64,000 nt of DNA from JANWVO01 sp964458495 (GTDB lineage Bacteria > Acidobacteriota > Terriglobia > Bryobacterales > Bryobacteraceae): assembly GCA_964458495.1 (NCBI GenBank), contig CAYWJB010000001.1, forward strand, positions 1 through 64,000, in the 5' to 3' direction. Positions 18,401 through 27,102 of the stretch are shown here, in pieces. Each line of letters starts with the position of its first letter. Position 1 is the first letter of the stretch. The notes below the pieces were generated by a model, which searched no databases, was not told the DNA's origin, and was given only the letters and a program-made list of their open reading frames with translations. Made by a program: the position numbers and the translations under genes.

Positions 18401-18892
18401 TACGCCGGGTTTCAGCATGGCCAGGAACAGCGGGTTGCGCCCGTTCAGGGCGAGGTTCTGGATCTGGGTCTGTTCGACGGTCTTGCCGACCGTCGCGGAT
18501 TCCGTGTTCAGCGTGGCGACGGTGGCCTCTACCGTGACTGACTCGGTGAGTTGGCCGACAGCCAGGTCTGCATTCACCTGGATCGGCAGCGCGGCGTCCA
18601 GTTTGTTGCGCGTCTTGACGAACGTCTTAAAGCCGGGCGCTTCGACCCTGACTTCGTAGTAGCCCGGAGGCAGGTTGGGCACGTTGTAGAGACCGGATTC
18701 GTTAGTGGTCGCCTGGCGCTCGAATCCGGTGGCTTCATTCTTGACCGTCACTTTGGCGTTGGCAACGACCGCTCCGGATGGGTCGCGCACGATGCCGGAG
18801 ATAGCTGCGTTGTCGGACTGCGCCATGGCGCACAGTCCGGCAACGGCGAGCACTGCAAACAGAGCAGTGACTCTTCGAAGAGCCTGAATCAT
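15455..18892 (-). CDS. TonB-dependent receptor with carboxypeptidase-regulatory domain (Oar-like)
   Basis: 1145 residues. Signal peptide about 1-24 (ending CAMAQ). Residues about 28-110 are a carboxypeptidase-regulatory-like beta-sandwich (ISGIVRDPSGAVVANAKVTVKN, ESGLYNVPNLPPGYYEVRVEA). A plug-like domain follows (about 115-240: ESVTVEATVATLNTES, TINGSRSQDNVITFDG), then a long outer-membrane beta-barrel ending in NIQLSLRYSF with the C-terminal Phe of barrel proteins. This architecture is hugely expanded in Solibacter-type acidobacteria, where it is thought to import or bind large sugars or peptides. Shine-Dalgarno aaggag lies 8 bases before the ATG at 18892. A clear terminator follows. Ligand unknown. 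Confidence 0.92.
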   Translation of the reverse strand: MIQALRRVTALFAVLAVAGLCAMAQSDNAAISGIVRDPSGAVVANAKVTVKNEATGFERQATTNESGLYNVPNLPPGYYEVRVEAPGFKTFVKTRNKLDAALPIQVNADLAVGQLTESVTVEATVATLNTESATVGKTVEQTQIQNLALNGRNPLFLAMLKPGVRRGSPMNGLSFAMDSGGFTINGSRSQDNVITFDGAVAIRTRANGTSIGSVDLDAIQEVQVLTATYSAEYGRSGGGQVRMVTKSGGKDFHGTFYEYFRNNQLDANSWARNRNAATNFTPPLKFNQFGYNFNGPVMIPKVFNESREKLFFLWSQEWVKRRVEDTSFQRVPTALMREGDFSELLQPSIFYGSARILRDPATGNPFPGNIIPKAQQSPNGMAFLRTYPLPTGAYQGNTNWFKVRPAWQNQRKDTLSIDYNPATNHFLKFRHNNYAYTALDSFRSGFDYAITDWSRPNKTASLGHTWTVSPTMINEALVTASVDRVYIGVDRTGERYLRSRSGINYPYIFPERKEIFDKVPTIVIPNVGTVDGGPYPSSSTGPIYQLANNFTMIKGNHTWKFGVSFERSGQNDFDQINVSGVPGGTNNQNGRFVFDDTRPGGAPGTGTGLGNAALGLFSTYAEIGPRSFTPYRSHMFEFFGQDSWRVNSKLKLELGARGTWMNGYYKSLWGNIAVFRPDKYDPAKAAVLDRATGNVLSGDRYNGVVIPGKKFPDAGRGRVPAIDSGEFDRLLDGGSPYPAKSHLYVVPRIGLAYQATSRNVFRAGLGGFVSRPGVYDSVFLGGNPPWQPMVSVTNGVADNPGAGPKVAFPQFFMTIDPVYRIPRSYNWNASYQRQITGDTTVEVSYIGSTGLNLSRERDLNQLPTGTTFQPWAAGANVNWLRPYKGFANIPMLEHSGRSEYNGLQLEVNRRFSRGLLYNFAYTFSKLMDNNSGPRDGFIDVYNQQLNWGKSSNDTRHVAISSFVWDMPFFNNTGSRLVRTAIGGWQVSGTIQFQTGAPITVARSDDYLGIGSTNNKPWNLNGTPNRPQKFANVNASGNYSGITDYWFEPTVNGQPWATKPANGTLPNQNRNSIPFNNVGFQNWNLTLFKNFRLAERHNLQFRAEAFNFPNHPNWGGVDTNPTSATFGMVTSKSSERNIQLSLRYSF

Positions 18893-18944
18893 TCAGTTGT
18901 CTCCTTCGTTCAAGTTTCCTGAAGTCAAACTAACAATTTGAACG
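18893..18944 (-). promoter_or_regulatory. Leader of TonB receptor gene with inverted repeat and SD
   Basis: Minus strand: AAGGAG lies 8 bases before the receptor ATG. Just upstream, CGTTCAA (18938-18944) and TTGAACG (18907-18913) form a perfect 7-bp inverted repeat with a 24-bp spacer. It could be an operator or an mRNA stem; I cannot tell which. No convincing -35/-10 pair was fixed. Confidence 0.35.
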
Positions 18945-19040
18945 CGCCGACCGATTTTTGAAACGGCGACGCACCCCTAGCATGGCCACAGTCTACCAGA
19001 ATTCCCGTTACGAAGTTGCAACAATCTGATGAACCTTCCA

Positions 19041-19937
19041 TCATCCCGCCGGCTGGGCGGAGACCCGCAGAGGGGGCAACGTTGCGGCGAAGGCCAGCAG
19101 CCAGAGGGAAGCGGCGATGGCGAGGTGAACCAGCTGCATCCAGACGGGGGCGAGAAGGAGCACGTTGACGGCGCCAGCGGCGAGCTGCAGAACGACGAAG
19201 GCGACGATGGCCCGCTGCCAGAAGCCGCGGGCGGAGTGGAAAGCGGCGATCAGGACGATGACGGCGGCGGCCACGCTCGCCGCCGGATGGACGAGGCGCA
19301 GGCGGAGAAGAGCCGGACTGTCGGGGGAGAACTCCTGGCGGATGCCTTCAAGCATGGAGACGGCGGGGTAGACGGTATCGCCGAGGGCAGCGACGGCGCC
19401 GGTGATGCTGGCAAGAAGAATGGCCACGAGGGCAGCCTTCATCCAAGGGGCGACAGCGGCGAGGCGCCAGCGCTGGTCCGTCATCGAATGCCATGCGGTA
19501 GCGGCCAGAGCGGCAAGCAGGAGAAACGTGTTGGTGAGGTGGGCGCAAAGGTAGAGGGCGCGGCCCGCGGAGGCATTGCGGTCGACGTACTCGAGCAGCA
19601 CGAGTCCGGCGCCCAGCAGGGCTTCGACGAGAATGAATGCCAGCGCCACCCAGGCCCAGCGGCGGACGGCATGGCCCGCGGGCCAGAGCCTGCGGGCAAA
19701 CCAGGCAAGAGCGAGGACGGCCAACAGCGCCACGCCGCTGGTGAGCCGGTGCGTGAACTCGATCATGGTCTGCGCCGTCGGCGAAGGCGGGATCACCTCG
19801 CCGTTGCAAAGCGGCCAGTGGCTGCCGCAGCCGGCACCAGAGCCGGTGGCGCGGACGAAGGCGCCCCAGAGGACGACGAGGAAATTCCAGACGAGGGTGG
19901 CCCACGCGAAGCGGGTGTAGCGCTGCTGCGCTTCCAT
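19041..19937 (-). CDS. ctaA: Heme A synthase (CtaA/Cox15)
   Basis: 298 residues, eight membrane spans. Oxidises heme O to heme A for aa3-type terminal oxidases. Family residues are all present: Cys37 and Cys44 in SGAGCGSHWPLCNG (the loop disulfide pair), Glu60 and His63 in MIEFTHRLTSG, His133 in CAHLTNTFLLL, His217 in RLVHPAAS, His271 in QLVHLAIA. The N-terminus MEAQQRYTRFAWATLVWNFLVVLWGAFVRATGSG is typical. Start ATG at 19935-19937; an open frame upstream belongs to the neighbouring gene's region. It follows the unknown membrane protein gene by 5 bp on the same strand. No oxidase genes lie in the window. Confidence 0.93.
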   Translation of the reverse strand: MEAQQRYTRFAWATLVWNFLVVLWGAFVRATGSGAGCGSHWPLCNGEVIPPSPTAQTMIEFTHRLTSGVALLAVLALAWFARRLWPAGHAVRRWAWVALAFILVEALLGAGLVLLEYVDRNASAGRALYLCAHLTNTFLLLAALAATAWHSMTDQRWRLAAVAPWMKAALVAILLASITGAVAALGDTVYPAVSMLEGIRQEFSPDSPALLRLRLVHPAASVAAAVIVLIAAFHSARGFWQRAIVAFVVLQLAAGAVNVLLLAPVWMQLVHLAIAASLWLLAFAATLPPLRVSAQPAG

Positions 19938-19942
19938 ACTTG

Positions 19943-21235
19943 TCAGGATGCCACCGCGGGGGGCCCGGATGGCAGGGGCGGGGACACGGGCAGCGCGCGG
20001 ATCCACCGGGTGCACGCGACAGCGAGAACGAGAAAAACGGCCTCCGTGAGAGCGTGTCCGGGACTCCAGTGGCCGGGCGGCAGCGCGGTCTTGACCAGGG
20101 AGACGGCCACGGCCGCCCACATGAGGTACAAAGACATGGTCCTCGGGGCGCGGGTAGCGGAGACCCACAGGGCCGATGCAATGCCCGCAGCGGCGGTGAG
20201 AGCCCAGCCAGCGGCGCCGGAGATCAATGGCTTGTTCCCGGCGAGATCCAGCACAAAGGCAGCCACGGTGACCGTCACGGCGAGATGGCGGGCGAGCAGT
20301 TCCGACCGAAGCGCGGCGGCGAGCGCGAGGGCAGCGGCAACGCTGTAATTGAAACGGACCGGCAGGCGGTATTCCATGCCGATGACGAGCGCGGCGGCGG
20401 CTGCCGCGAAGAAAAGGGAGCGCGCAACCGGGGCGGCGCCGGCACGGGGCGGTTCCGGATCCGATTGGAGATCGTTGCGGGAGAGCCATGCGGCGAGACC
20501 GAAGCCGAGGCCGAGCCCCGCGCCGAAAGTAAACTCCATGCCCTTCCACCAATCGAGCCATTGCAGGCTCCCGAGTCCCCTTCCCCAGGATTGCAGGGCG
20601 GCGCCAAGGGCGAAGCCTGCTGCGCCGGCGAGACCGGCCCATGCGGCGAAGCGCCAGGGAATGCGGCGATGCGGACCGCGCGCGGCGAGGAGCAGGAAGG
20701 CGACAGAACCTGCAAGCAGGCCGGCCCAGAGCTCTTCGCGCGGCTTGTTGATTGGATCGGAGAAATAGACGAGCTTCGGAACATTGATGAACCGCCAGCC
20801 AGCCCAGGTGGCAGCGAGCATGGCGGCAAGAGCGGAGGCGAAGCCGCGCGCGCTCCAGCCTGGACGGTCGCGCAGCAGCCCGGCGCCGAATATGGCGCCC
20901 CCCGCAAGGCCCCAGGCGCCGCCCTTGAGTGCGAAGCCGAGCATGGCCCACCAGAACGTCTCCGGCCGGAGCGAGAGGCCGACGGTCTGGCCATAGGTCA
21001 TCTGGCCGCCGATGCCGATACCAAGGGCGCCGCAGGCAGCAAGCCAGGCGGCGTGGCGGAACTGCCGGAGCAAGGCGGCGAGGACGAGGGCCGTCATGGC
21101 GCCGGGGATCATGGCGCCCAGAGGGCCGCCGCCGATGTAGCCGCGCAGGCCCCAGCCGAGGGACATGGCGACGGCGGGAAGCGCAAGCCAGAGGCGCATT
21201 GCATCGCGAGGGGGCACGAGGATCGATTCTCTCAT
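19943..21235 (-). CDS. Polytopic membrane protein of unknown function
   Basis: 430 residues from the ATG at 21233-21235 (an ATG at 21197-21199, MRLWLALPAV, is an alternative). About 12 hydrophobic spans rich in Gly and Ala. Notable conserved-looking segments: MSLGWGLRGYIGGGPLGAMIPGAM near the N-terminus, GIGGQMTYGQTVGL, and GGAWGLAGGAIFGAGLL. I do not recognise a named transporter or enzyme family. It lies 5 bp upstream of ctaA and is probably co-transcribed with it, but the pairing alone does not indicate a heme role. Confidence 0.7.
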   Translation of the reverse strand: MRESILVPPRDAMRLWLALPAVAMSLGWGLRGYIGGGPLGAMIPGAMTALVLAALLRQFRHAAWLAACGALGIGIGGQMTYGQTVGLSLRPETFWWAMLGFALKGGAWGLAGGAIFGAGLLRDRPGWSARGFASALAAMLAATWAGWRFINVPKLVYFSDPINKPREELWAGLLAGSVAFLLLAARGPHRRIPWRFAAWAGLAGAAGFALGAALQSWGRGLGSLQWLDWWKGMEFTFGAGLGLGFGLAAWLSRNDLQSDPEPPRAGAAPVARSLFFAAAAAALVIGMEYRLPVRFNYSVAAALALAAALRSELLARHLAVTVTVAAFVLDLAGNKPLISGAAGWALTAAAGIASALWVSATRAPRTMSLYLMWAAVAVSLVKTALPPGHWSPGHALTEAVFLVLAVACTRWIRALPVSPPLPSGPPAVAS

Positions 21236-21329
21236 GGCGGCGCGGCGAGCGCGGGGTCGGGGCGGCAGAGGCCACGGCAAGCCGCCGGGGACTGTGGAGG
21301 CGCGTCAGGCTGCGGGCAAGCCGCGCGTG

Positions 21330-21791
21330 TCAGAACGGGACGTCGTCGTCGGTGATCGGACCTGAGAGGTCTGGTTCAGCCGCGGGCTCGGGGCGGGGCC
21401 GTGGCGCTCCGGCGCTGCGCGGGGCGCTCTCGGACGTTTCGGCGCCGGATTCGCCGCGCGAACCGAGCAGGAAGACCTCGTCGGCGACGACCTCGGTGAA
21501 GTAGCGCTTCTGGCCCGATTCGCGGTCGTCGTAGCTGCGGGTCTGGAGGCGGCCTTCGACATAGACCTGCTTGCCCTTGGTGAGAAACTGGGCCAAGTTT
21601 TCCTGGCGCCAGACGGTGACGTTGTGCCAGTCGGTCTCATCGCGCCATTCACCTGTGGCAGCATCCTTGACGCGGCGGTTGGTTGCAAGGGTGAAACGGG
21701 TGACGGGCACGCCGGAGGTGGTGTACTTGGTCTCGGCATCACGGCCGAGGTGACCAATCAGGATGACCTTGTTGACGCTGCGGTTGGCCAT
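21330..21791 (-). CDS. ssb: Single-stranded DNA-binding protein
   Basis: 153 residues. Residues about 1-108 are the OB fold (MANRSVNKVILIGHLGRDAE, FTLATNRRVKD, ETDWHNVTVWRQENLAQFLTKGKQVYVEGRLQTRSY). A Pro/Ala/Glu-rich linker follows and the chain ends in the acidic tip DDDVPF, which binds replication and repair partners. Normal length for a bacterial SSB. Start ATG 21791. No rpsF or rpsR neighbours; it stands alone between the membrane protein and the subtilase. Confidence 0.97.
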   Translation of the reverse strand: MANRSVNKVILIGHLGRDAETKYTTSGVPVTRFTLATNRRVKDAATGEWRDETDWHNVTVWRQENLAQFLTKGKQVYVEGRLQTRSYDDRESGQKRYFTEVVADEVFLLGSRGESGAETSESAPRSAGAPRPRPEPAAEPDLSGPITDDDVPF

Positions 21792-21843
21792 ACTTCAGCC
21801 AAGCGTAGCACAACGGCGGACAGGCATCGCGGCCAGCGGCGCC

Positions 21844-24363
21844 TCAGTTCGAGGTGGTTACCTGGAAGTAGAAAATCCGGCCGTCGACTTCCACTTCAAA
21901 CACGTTGGGGCCGGCGAACAGGCCGGTGCGGATTTCAGCCATCCAGGAGTTCGGGTACACGCTGTCAGCGGAGGCCACATTGCGGACGACGCCGCCCCCG
22001 GAGACGGGGGCCACGCGGGGCGCGATCTTGTCCATGGGCAAACCGGCGCGGTCGTGGACGCGGAAGTAGATACGGACTGTGGACAGTGGCCGGGGCTCGC
22101 GCGGGCTGGTGCGGAGGACGACGAGGGACTCCGGACCGCTGCCACGCACACCGAGCCAATAGGGAACCCGGATCTCCGGCAGCGGTGCGGGAGGCTGCTT
22201 CGGCTCCTGACCGGGATCCGGCTCCTGCTCGCCATCGCCATCACCCTCACCTTCGCCTTCCCCTTCGCCTTCTGCCCGCAGCCCGGCTGTGCGGCCCCCG
22301 GACCTGGAGGCTGCGCCGTTGGCGTCCTCGCCGGATTCCGGCGCCTTCTCGATCTCGCGGACTTTCAGGAAGCCCTGAAAGGCGCCGGGCTCAAGGCCCG
22401 CTGCACGGAAGCGTACCGTGACCGCAGCGGATTCGCCCGGCGCGACGGAAACTTCCGCCGGCTCGATTTCCGGGCGCGCTTCCCGGGAAGATTCCACTTC
22501 GATGGCGAGAGTCAAGGGCCGGTCCGACAGATTGCGCAGGCGCAGTTCGCGCTCCTGTTCGACGTCGGCGCCGCTGGCGCCGAAGCTCAAGGAGACCGGG
22601 TCGGCGGCGATTGCCGACTTCATGCTGCGGGCAAGGTCGAGCATGCCGGCGCCGGCGGAGTTGACCGGGGCGATTTCCCCCGTGGAGAGGCGGAAGGGCT
22701 GGGCGGCATTGATGAGCAGGGAGCGCCAGGCATCGCCGTCGAGATCCGGGCGGGCGGCTTTCAGCACGGCGGCAGCGCCCGCTATGAGAGGAGCCGAGAA
22801 ACTGGTACCGGAAAGGCTGGCGTAGCCGGAGGGATTGCAGATATCGCAGGCCCAGGGATCGTCGATGACGGCGGCGGTGTAAACGGGCGAGCCGGTAGCG
22901 AGCAGGTCGGGCTTGATGCGCAGGTCGACGGACGGACCGCGGCTGGAGAAGGAAGAGATGCGGTCGGGGAGCGCGTCCGGCGCAGGGAAGCGGAGGGTGA
23001 CCTGGAGATCCTCGAAGAAGGCAAGGTAGTCCTTCAGGCGCGTGCCGTCGCTGTTGCGGATGAAGAGGCCCGGGATAGTGGGATTGTCGTCCACGTTCAT
23101 GGTGACGAGATCCTCGGGCGAGCCGCTGGCCGGGTTGGCGGAGTTGAACACGACGGCGGCAGGGGCGCCGGCGGCGGCGGCGTAGGCGAGCTTCTCATAG
23201 AAGAAACACTGGCCGCGCTCGATGAGGGGGATCCTGTTCCTCAGGGCCTCTTCCGGATAGGGGCGGCAGCCATAGCGGTCGCCGAACCACGCGGCGTCGG
23301 CCAGCGGCCCCATGATTGGCTCCTGCGACTGAACGTTGCTGGAGGCCTGGGCCGGGGCGGGCAACCCGACCGAAGGGACGACCTGGGTGACGTCTTCCGG
23401 AGCAGCGTCGTTGGATCCGGCGGCGATGACTTTGCCGGAAGCCGCAGTGTCGTCGACTGTCATAGGGCCGGAGGTATTGCCGGCGGCGTTGACGACGATG
23501 ATGCCCGCATCGATGGCGTTGCGAACGGCCTCGGCGAGGGGATCGTCGTCGGAGGAAAGCGCGCCGACGGAGCCGAAGCTCATATTGACAACGTCCATGC
23601 CGTCCTTCACGGCCCAGTCCAGCGCCTGGAGCACGACGTCGCTGTAGATGAGACCGTCGTCCGGGTTGCTGACGCGGTAGACTCCGAGCATGGCGGCGGG
23701 GGCCATGCCGGAGATGATCCCGCGCGGGCTTTCGTGGCGGAGACCGGCGGCCACCATGGCGACGGCGGTGCCGTGGCCGTCGCGGTCGCGGGCGGACTGG
23801 CCGTCAAAGCTGCGGGCGACGACGATCTTGGCGTTCGTGAGCGAAAGGTTTTCCTCGGCGGGCTCGCTGACTTTGGGGTAGCCTTCGGGAAACTGCCAGT
23901 CCCCGGGGGGCTGGAAGCCGGGGTGGCGGGGATCGATGCCGGTGTCGAGGATGGCGATCTTCGCCCCCTTGCCCGCGATCTCCACGCCGCCGGCCAGATC
24001 CCAGGCCTCGGCCGCTTTATGATTGGCGAGGGCGCGGTTCAGGAAGAGTTCGTAGACGCGGACTGGGGTGACGCGCCGCACACCAGGCATGCGGCGGAGA
24101 TCACCGGCATCGGGCGCATCGACGACGGCGGCGTTGAGCACGGTGTCAAGCGTGGCGCGGATGCGGGCGCGGCGGGCGCGCAGGAGAACTTCGGCGCGCT
24201 GGCGTTCGGCGCGGATCTCAGTCCGGCGGCGCTCGGGCTGGGGGTGGCGGATGGCCGGGGCGCCGATGAATTCAACAATATAGCGCCCGGGCACGGGCTC
24301 CTGCGCGGCCAAGGGCGCCAGCAGCCCCGGCAGCAGGAAAAGGAGAGCCTTGCGAAGTATCAT
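21844..24363 (-). CDS. Secreted subtilisin-like serine protease (S8) with PA insert
   Basis: 839 residues from the ATG at 24361-24363, which begins a signal peptide (MILRKALLFLLPGLLAPLAAQ). An inhibitor-I9-like prodomain covers about 25-110. Catalytic triad: Asp140 (KIAILDTGID), His197 (RDGHGTAVAMVA), Ser521 (LSGTSFSAPLIAGA), with oxyanion Asn296 (VNAAGN). A PA-type domain is inserted between about 340 and 460. After the catalytic domain comes a beta-sandwich, then an acidic low-complexity linker GEGEGEGEGDGDGEQEPD and a final domain of about 130 residues. Extracellular protein degradation is the likely role. An upstream in-frame ATG at 24408 would put 15 residues before the signal peptide and is less likely. 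Confidence 0.9.
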   Translation of the reverse strand: MILRKALLFLLPGLLAPLAAQEPVPGRYIVEFIGAPAIRHPQPERRRTEIRAERQRAEVLLRARRARIRATLDTVLNAAVVDAPDAGDLRRMPGVRRVTPVRVYELFLNRALANHKAAEAWDLAGGVEIAGKGAKIAILDTGIDPRHPGFQPPGDWQFPEGYPKVSEPAEENLSLTNAKIVVARSFDGQSARDRDGHGTAVAMVAAGLRHESPRGIISGMAPAAMLGVYRVSNPDDGLIYSDVVLQALDWAVKDGMDVVNMSFGSVGALSSDDDPLAEAVRNAIDAGIIVVNAAGNTSGPMTVDDTAASGKVIAAGSNDAAPEDVTQVVPSVGLPAPAQASSNVQSQEPIMGPLADAAWFGDRYGCRPYPEEALRNRIPLIERGQCFFYEKLAYAAAAGAPAAVVFNSANPASGSPEDLVTMNVDDNPTIPGLFIRNSDGTRLKDYLAFFEDLQVTLRFPAPDALPDRISSFSSRGPSVDLRIKPDLLATGSPVYTAAVIDDPWACDICNPSGYASLSGTSFSAPLIAGAAAVLKAARPDLDGDAWRSLLINAAQPFRLSTGEIAPVNSAGAGMLDLARSMKSAIAADPVSLSFGASGADVEQERELRLRNLSDRPLTLAIEVESSREARPEIEPAEVSVAPGESAAVTVRFRAAGLEPGAFQGFLKVREIEKAPESGEDANGAASRSGGRTAGLRAEGEGEGEGEGDGDGEQEPDPGQEPKQPPAPLPEIRVPYWLGVRGSGPESLVVLRTSPREPRPLSTVRIYFRVHDRAGLPMDKIAPRVAPVSGGGVVRNVASADSVYPNSWMAEIRTGLFAGPNVFEVEVDGRIFYFQVTTSN

Positions 24364-24510
24364 CCGTCCGCTCCTGCGGTTATCGGCCCGGCCCCGGCCG
24401 GCGGGCACACTCTACCGAGATGCATCGGCAGCGAGCTCTGTTCCCAGAATAGTCCCGCTTCCCGTGCCGGGTAAACCGGCAAATTTCCCTGAGTCCCGAT
24501 TCGGAAAACA

Positions 24511-24538
24511 CGCAGGGGGCGGCAGGCCGCCGCCCCCT
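24511..24538 (-). terminator. Probable terminator of the HtrA gene
   Basis: A 9-bp perfect stem gggggcggc/gccgccccc (24515-24523 with 24529-24537) with a 5-base loop lies 25 bp beyond the htrA stop. On the minus strand it is followed by TGCGTGTTTTCC, a short and imperfect T-run. Confidence 0.55.
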
Positions 24539-24562
24539 CATGCAGGCCGGGCCCCGGACGCC

Positions 24563-26182
24563 TCACTTGTTGAGGACGCCGGACAGGTAGACGCCAACCC
24601 ACTGGCGCTGGCCGCGGGCGTTGGGCGCGGGGCGCATGACCTTGAAGGCGACCGCATCGCCGCGCTTGAGGGAGGACTGGATGCGCTTGACGTCCTCGAA
24701 GCTGGACACGGGCTTGCGGTTGATGTTGACGATGATGTCGCCGGTGCGCAGGCCGATCTCCTCGGCGAAGGAATCCTCTTCGACGACGGTCACCTCGACG
24801 CCGCCCTCCTGCGTGAAGCCGAGCTGCTTGCGGCGGTCTTCGGTGAGCGGGCGGATGCCGATGCCGAAGCGGGCCGAGCTTTGTTCGCCCTTGCCGTCTT
24901 CCGGCTCTTCCATCTCGCGCCGCCCGCCGAGAACGGCGAGGTCGTCCTTGAAGACCTTGTCGCGTTCCTCGATGACGACCCGGGTCTGGATCTTTTTGCC
25001 GTCGCGGTCGATTTCGAGGACGGCCTCCGAGCCGATGGGCATCTCCGAGACGCGGCTGACGAGGTCGTTGCCGTCCTTGACGGGCTTGCCGTTGAGGGCG
25101 AGGATGACGTCATCGCCCTTCACGCCCGCCTTGTCGGCGGGCCCGCCCGGAACGACGCGCTCGACGATGATGCCGTGATCGAAGCCGTAGGCCTGGAGGG
25201 TCTTGCGGATCTGCTCCTCGTCGCGAGGGAAGCTGATGCCGATGGAGCCGCGCACGACGCGGCCGGCGCGGATGATGCTGTTGTAGGACTTCACCGCGGT
25301 ATTGATGGGCAAGGCGAAGCCGATGCCTTCGTAGCCGCCGGAGCTGGTGGCGATCATGGTGTTGACGCCGATGACCTCGCCGCGGATGTTGACCAGCGGG
25401 CCGCCGGAGTTGCCGGGGTTGATGGCGGCGTCGGTCTGGATGAAGCGCTGGAACTGTTGCGGGGTGTTCAGGTCGCGGCCGAGGGCGGAGACGATGCCGA
25501 CGGTGACGGTCTTGTCGAGCTCGAAGGGGGCGCCGATGGCGATGGCCCATTCGCCGACCTGAACGCCGTCGGAGTTGGCCACCTTGACAGCGGGCAGCGG
25601 GCGGCCGGCGTCGATTTTGATGACGGCGATGTCGAGTTCCGGATCGGAGCCGATGAGGCGCGCCTTGTAATCGGCGGGATCGCCAGAGAGCCGCACCTTG
25701 ATCGACGTGGCTTTGTCGACCACGTGGAGGTTGGTCATGATGTAGCCGTTGCGGTCGACGATGAAACCGGAGCCGGTGCCTTCGCGGCGCCGGGGCATCG
25801 GCGGCTGGCCGAAGGGCGATTCGAAGAAGCGGCGGAAAGGACCGGGGATGATGCTGTCGTCCTGCTCCTCGCCGCCTTCCGGCTCCTGCGGGGCGCGGCG
25901 GCGCTGGGTGGGCTGGACGCGGTATTCGGATGTGATGTAGACGACGGAGGGTTCGAGCATCCGGGCGATGCGGGTGAATTCGTTATCGTTCTTGACCACC
26001 GGGGGGATCGTGATGGGCGCAGCGTCCGGCGCGACAGCCTGGGAGCGCGCGGAGGTGACGCTCGTGGTGAAGGCCGCGCCGAGCACGATGAGCAGCGCGG
26101 CGGCGAACATCACGATTGAGACAGCAGCCCAGCGCTCGCGCGCGAGCCGCCCGAACCAGTAACGAACAGCTTCCTTTTTCAT
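24563..26182 (-). CDS. degP: Periplasmic serine protease HtrA/DegP
   Basis: 539 residues. An N-terminal membrane anchor (about 17-38) tethers the protein, then the trypsin-like domain with His153 (TNLHVVDK), Asp184 (DPELDIAVIK) and Ser259 (NPGNSGGPL). Two PDZ domains follow (about 325-410 with GGPADKAGVKGDDVILALNG, and about 455-535 with EIGLRTGDIIVNINRK). This is the standard DegP/HtrA envelope quality-control layout. A basic, Pro- and Glu-rich insert (about 88-135) precedes the catalytic domain. Start ATG at 26180-26182; the longer open frame upstream is in the transporter region. An AAGGAG about 12 bases upstream of the ATG could serve as ribosome site. Confidence 0.95.
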   Translation of the reverse strand: MKKEAVRYWFGRLARERWAAVSIVMFAAALLIVLGAAFTTSVTSARSQAVAPDAAPITIPPVVKNDNEFTRIARMLEPSVVYITSEYRVQPTQRRRAPQEPEGGEEQDDSIIPGPFRRFFESPFGQPPMPRRREGTGSGFIVDRNGYIMTNLHVVDKATSIKVRLSGDPADYKARLIGSDPELDIAVIKIDAGRPLPAVKVANSDGVQVGEWAIAIGAPFELDKTVTVGIVSALGRDLNTPQQFQRFIQTDAAINPGNSGGPLVNIRGEVIGVNTMIATSSGGYEGIGFALPINTAVKSYNSIIRAGRVVRGSIGISFPRDEEQIRKTLQAYGFDHGIIVERVVPGGPADKAGVKGDDVILALNGKPVKDGNDLVSRVSEMPIGSEAVLEIDRDGKKIQTRVVIEERDKVFKDDLAVLGGRREMEEPEDGKGEQSSARFGIGIRPLTEDRRKQLGFTQEGGVEVTVVEEDSFAEEIGLRTGDIIVNINRKPVSSFEDVKRIQSSLKRGDAVAFKVMRPAPNARGQRQWVGVYLSGVLNK

Positions 26183-26211
26183 GGAAAGATGCAAGGCTCC
26201 TTTTTCTGCTG

Positions 26212-27102
26212 TCAGGCCCCAATTTCTGGATGTCCGGCAGCGGCCGCGGGTTTCAGCTCCACCAAGACGATGGCGGCGAGGATGAGGGCCGCGCCGGCAA
26301 GCGTTGCGGCCGTCCATCGCTCTCCCGCCGCCGCCCAGGCGACCACGCCTGCGAAGACGGGCTCGAGAGCGAAGATCAGCGCCGCCCGCGCGGCTGAGGT
26401 CTGGCCCTGCGCCCAAGTATAAAGCACGAAGGACAGGGCGGTGGCGAGCACGCTGGTGGCAGCCAGCGCCCAGACGAGGCGAGGCGTCCAGACGATCCGG
26501 GCGGGTTCGATCCACGCCGCGGCCGCCCAGGAGAGGACGGCAACCGAGACGATCTGCATCAGGCTGAGGCGCTCGAAGTCCATCCGTCGCGAGTAGCGCT
26601 CCACCGCCAGAATGTGCGCGGCGAAGGCCACGGCGCAGCCTGCGGTGAGCAGGTCGCCGCGGTTCCAGTCCGCCGGCAGGCCGCCGCTGAGCAGGGCCGT
26701 GCCGGCGGCCGCGAGGGCTGCGCCGGCGAGTTCAACCATGCGGGGCCTGATGCGATAGACGAGCGAGGCGAGCAAAGGTACCAGAACGACGTAAAGACCG
26801 GTGATGAAGGCGGAGTTGGAGGCGGTGGTCCAACGAAGGCCGGTGGTCTGGAGGGCGTAGCCCAGAAAGAGGAGGACGCCGCAGAGCGCGCCGCCGCGCC
26901 AGGCGACGGGGCTGCGCCGGAAGAGCCGGGCACGGAGCCAGAAGGCGAGCAGAAGGGAGGCGAGGGAGAACCGGATGGCGAGGAAGAGGAAGGTGGATAT
27001 GTCGTCGAGCGCACCCTTGACGACGACGAACGTCGCGCCCCAGAGGAAGGCGACCGAAGCGAGGGCGAATTCGGCGCGAAGGCGCGGGGACGCGGGCCTC
27101 AT
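26212..27102 (-). CDS. EamA/DMT-family transporter
   Basis: 296 residues, ten predicted spans in two five-helix halves, the drug/metabolite transporter layout. Seen: FALASVAFLWGATFVVVKGAL at the start of the first EamA repeat, TTGLRWTTASNSAFITGLYVVLVPL, and ALIFALEPVFAGVVAWAAAGE in the second repeat. Substrate not predictable. The start is ATG 27100-27102, overlapping the stop of the upstream M20 peptidase gene (ATGA), so the two are co-translated; a peptide- or amino-acid-linked role would fit that pairing but is inference only. Confidence 0.9.
   Translation of the reverse strand: MRPASPRLRAEFALASVAFLWGATFVVVKGALDDISTFLFLAIRFSLASLLLAFWLRARLFRRSPVAWRGGALCGVLLFLGYALQTTGLRWTTASNSAFITGLYVVLVPLLASLVYRIRPRMVELAGAALAAAGTALLSGGLPADWNRGDLLTAGCAVAFAAHILAVERYSRRMDFERLSLMQIVSVAVLSWAAAAWIEPARIVWTPRLVWALAATSVLATALSFVLYTWAQGQTSAARAALIFALEPVFAGVVAWAAAGERWTAATLAGAALILAAIVLVELKPAAAAGHPEIGA

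Noticed and set aside
21305..21329. A C-terminal extension or extra gene between ssb and the membrane protein
   Set aside because: The spacer is short and the SSB ends in its canonical acidic tip.
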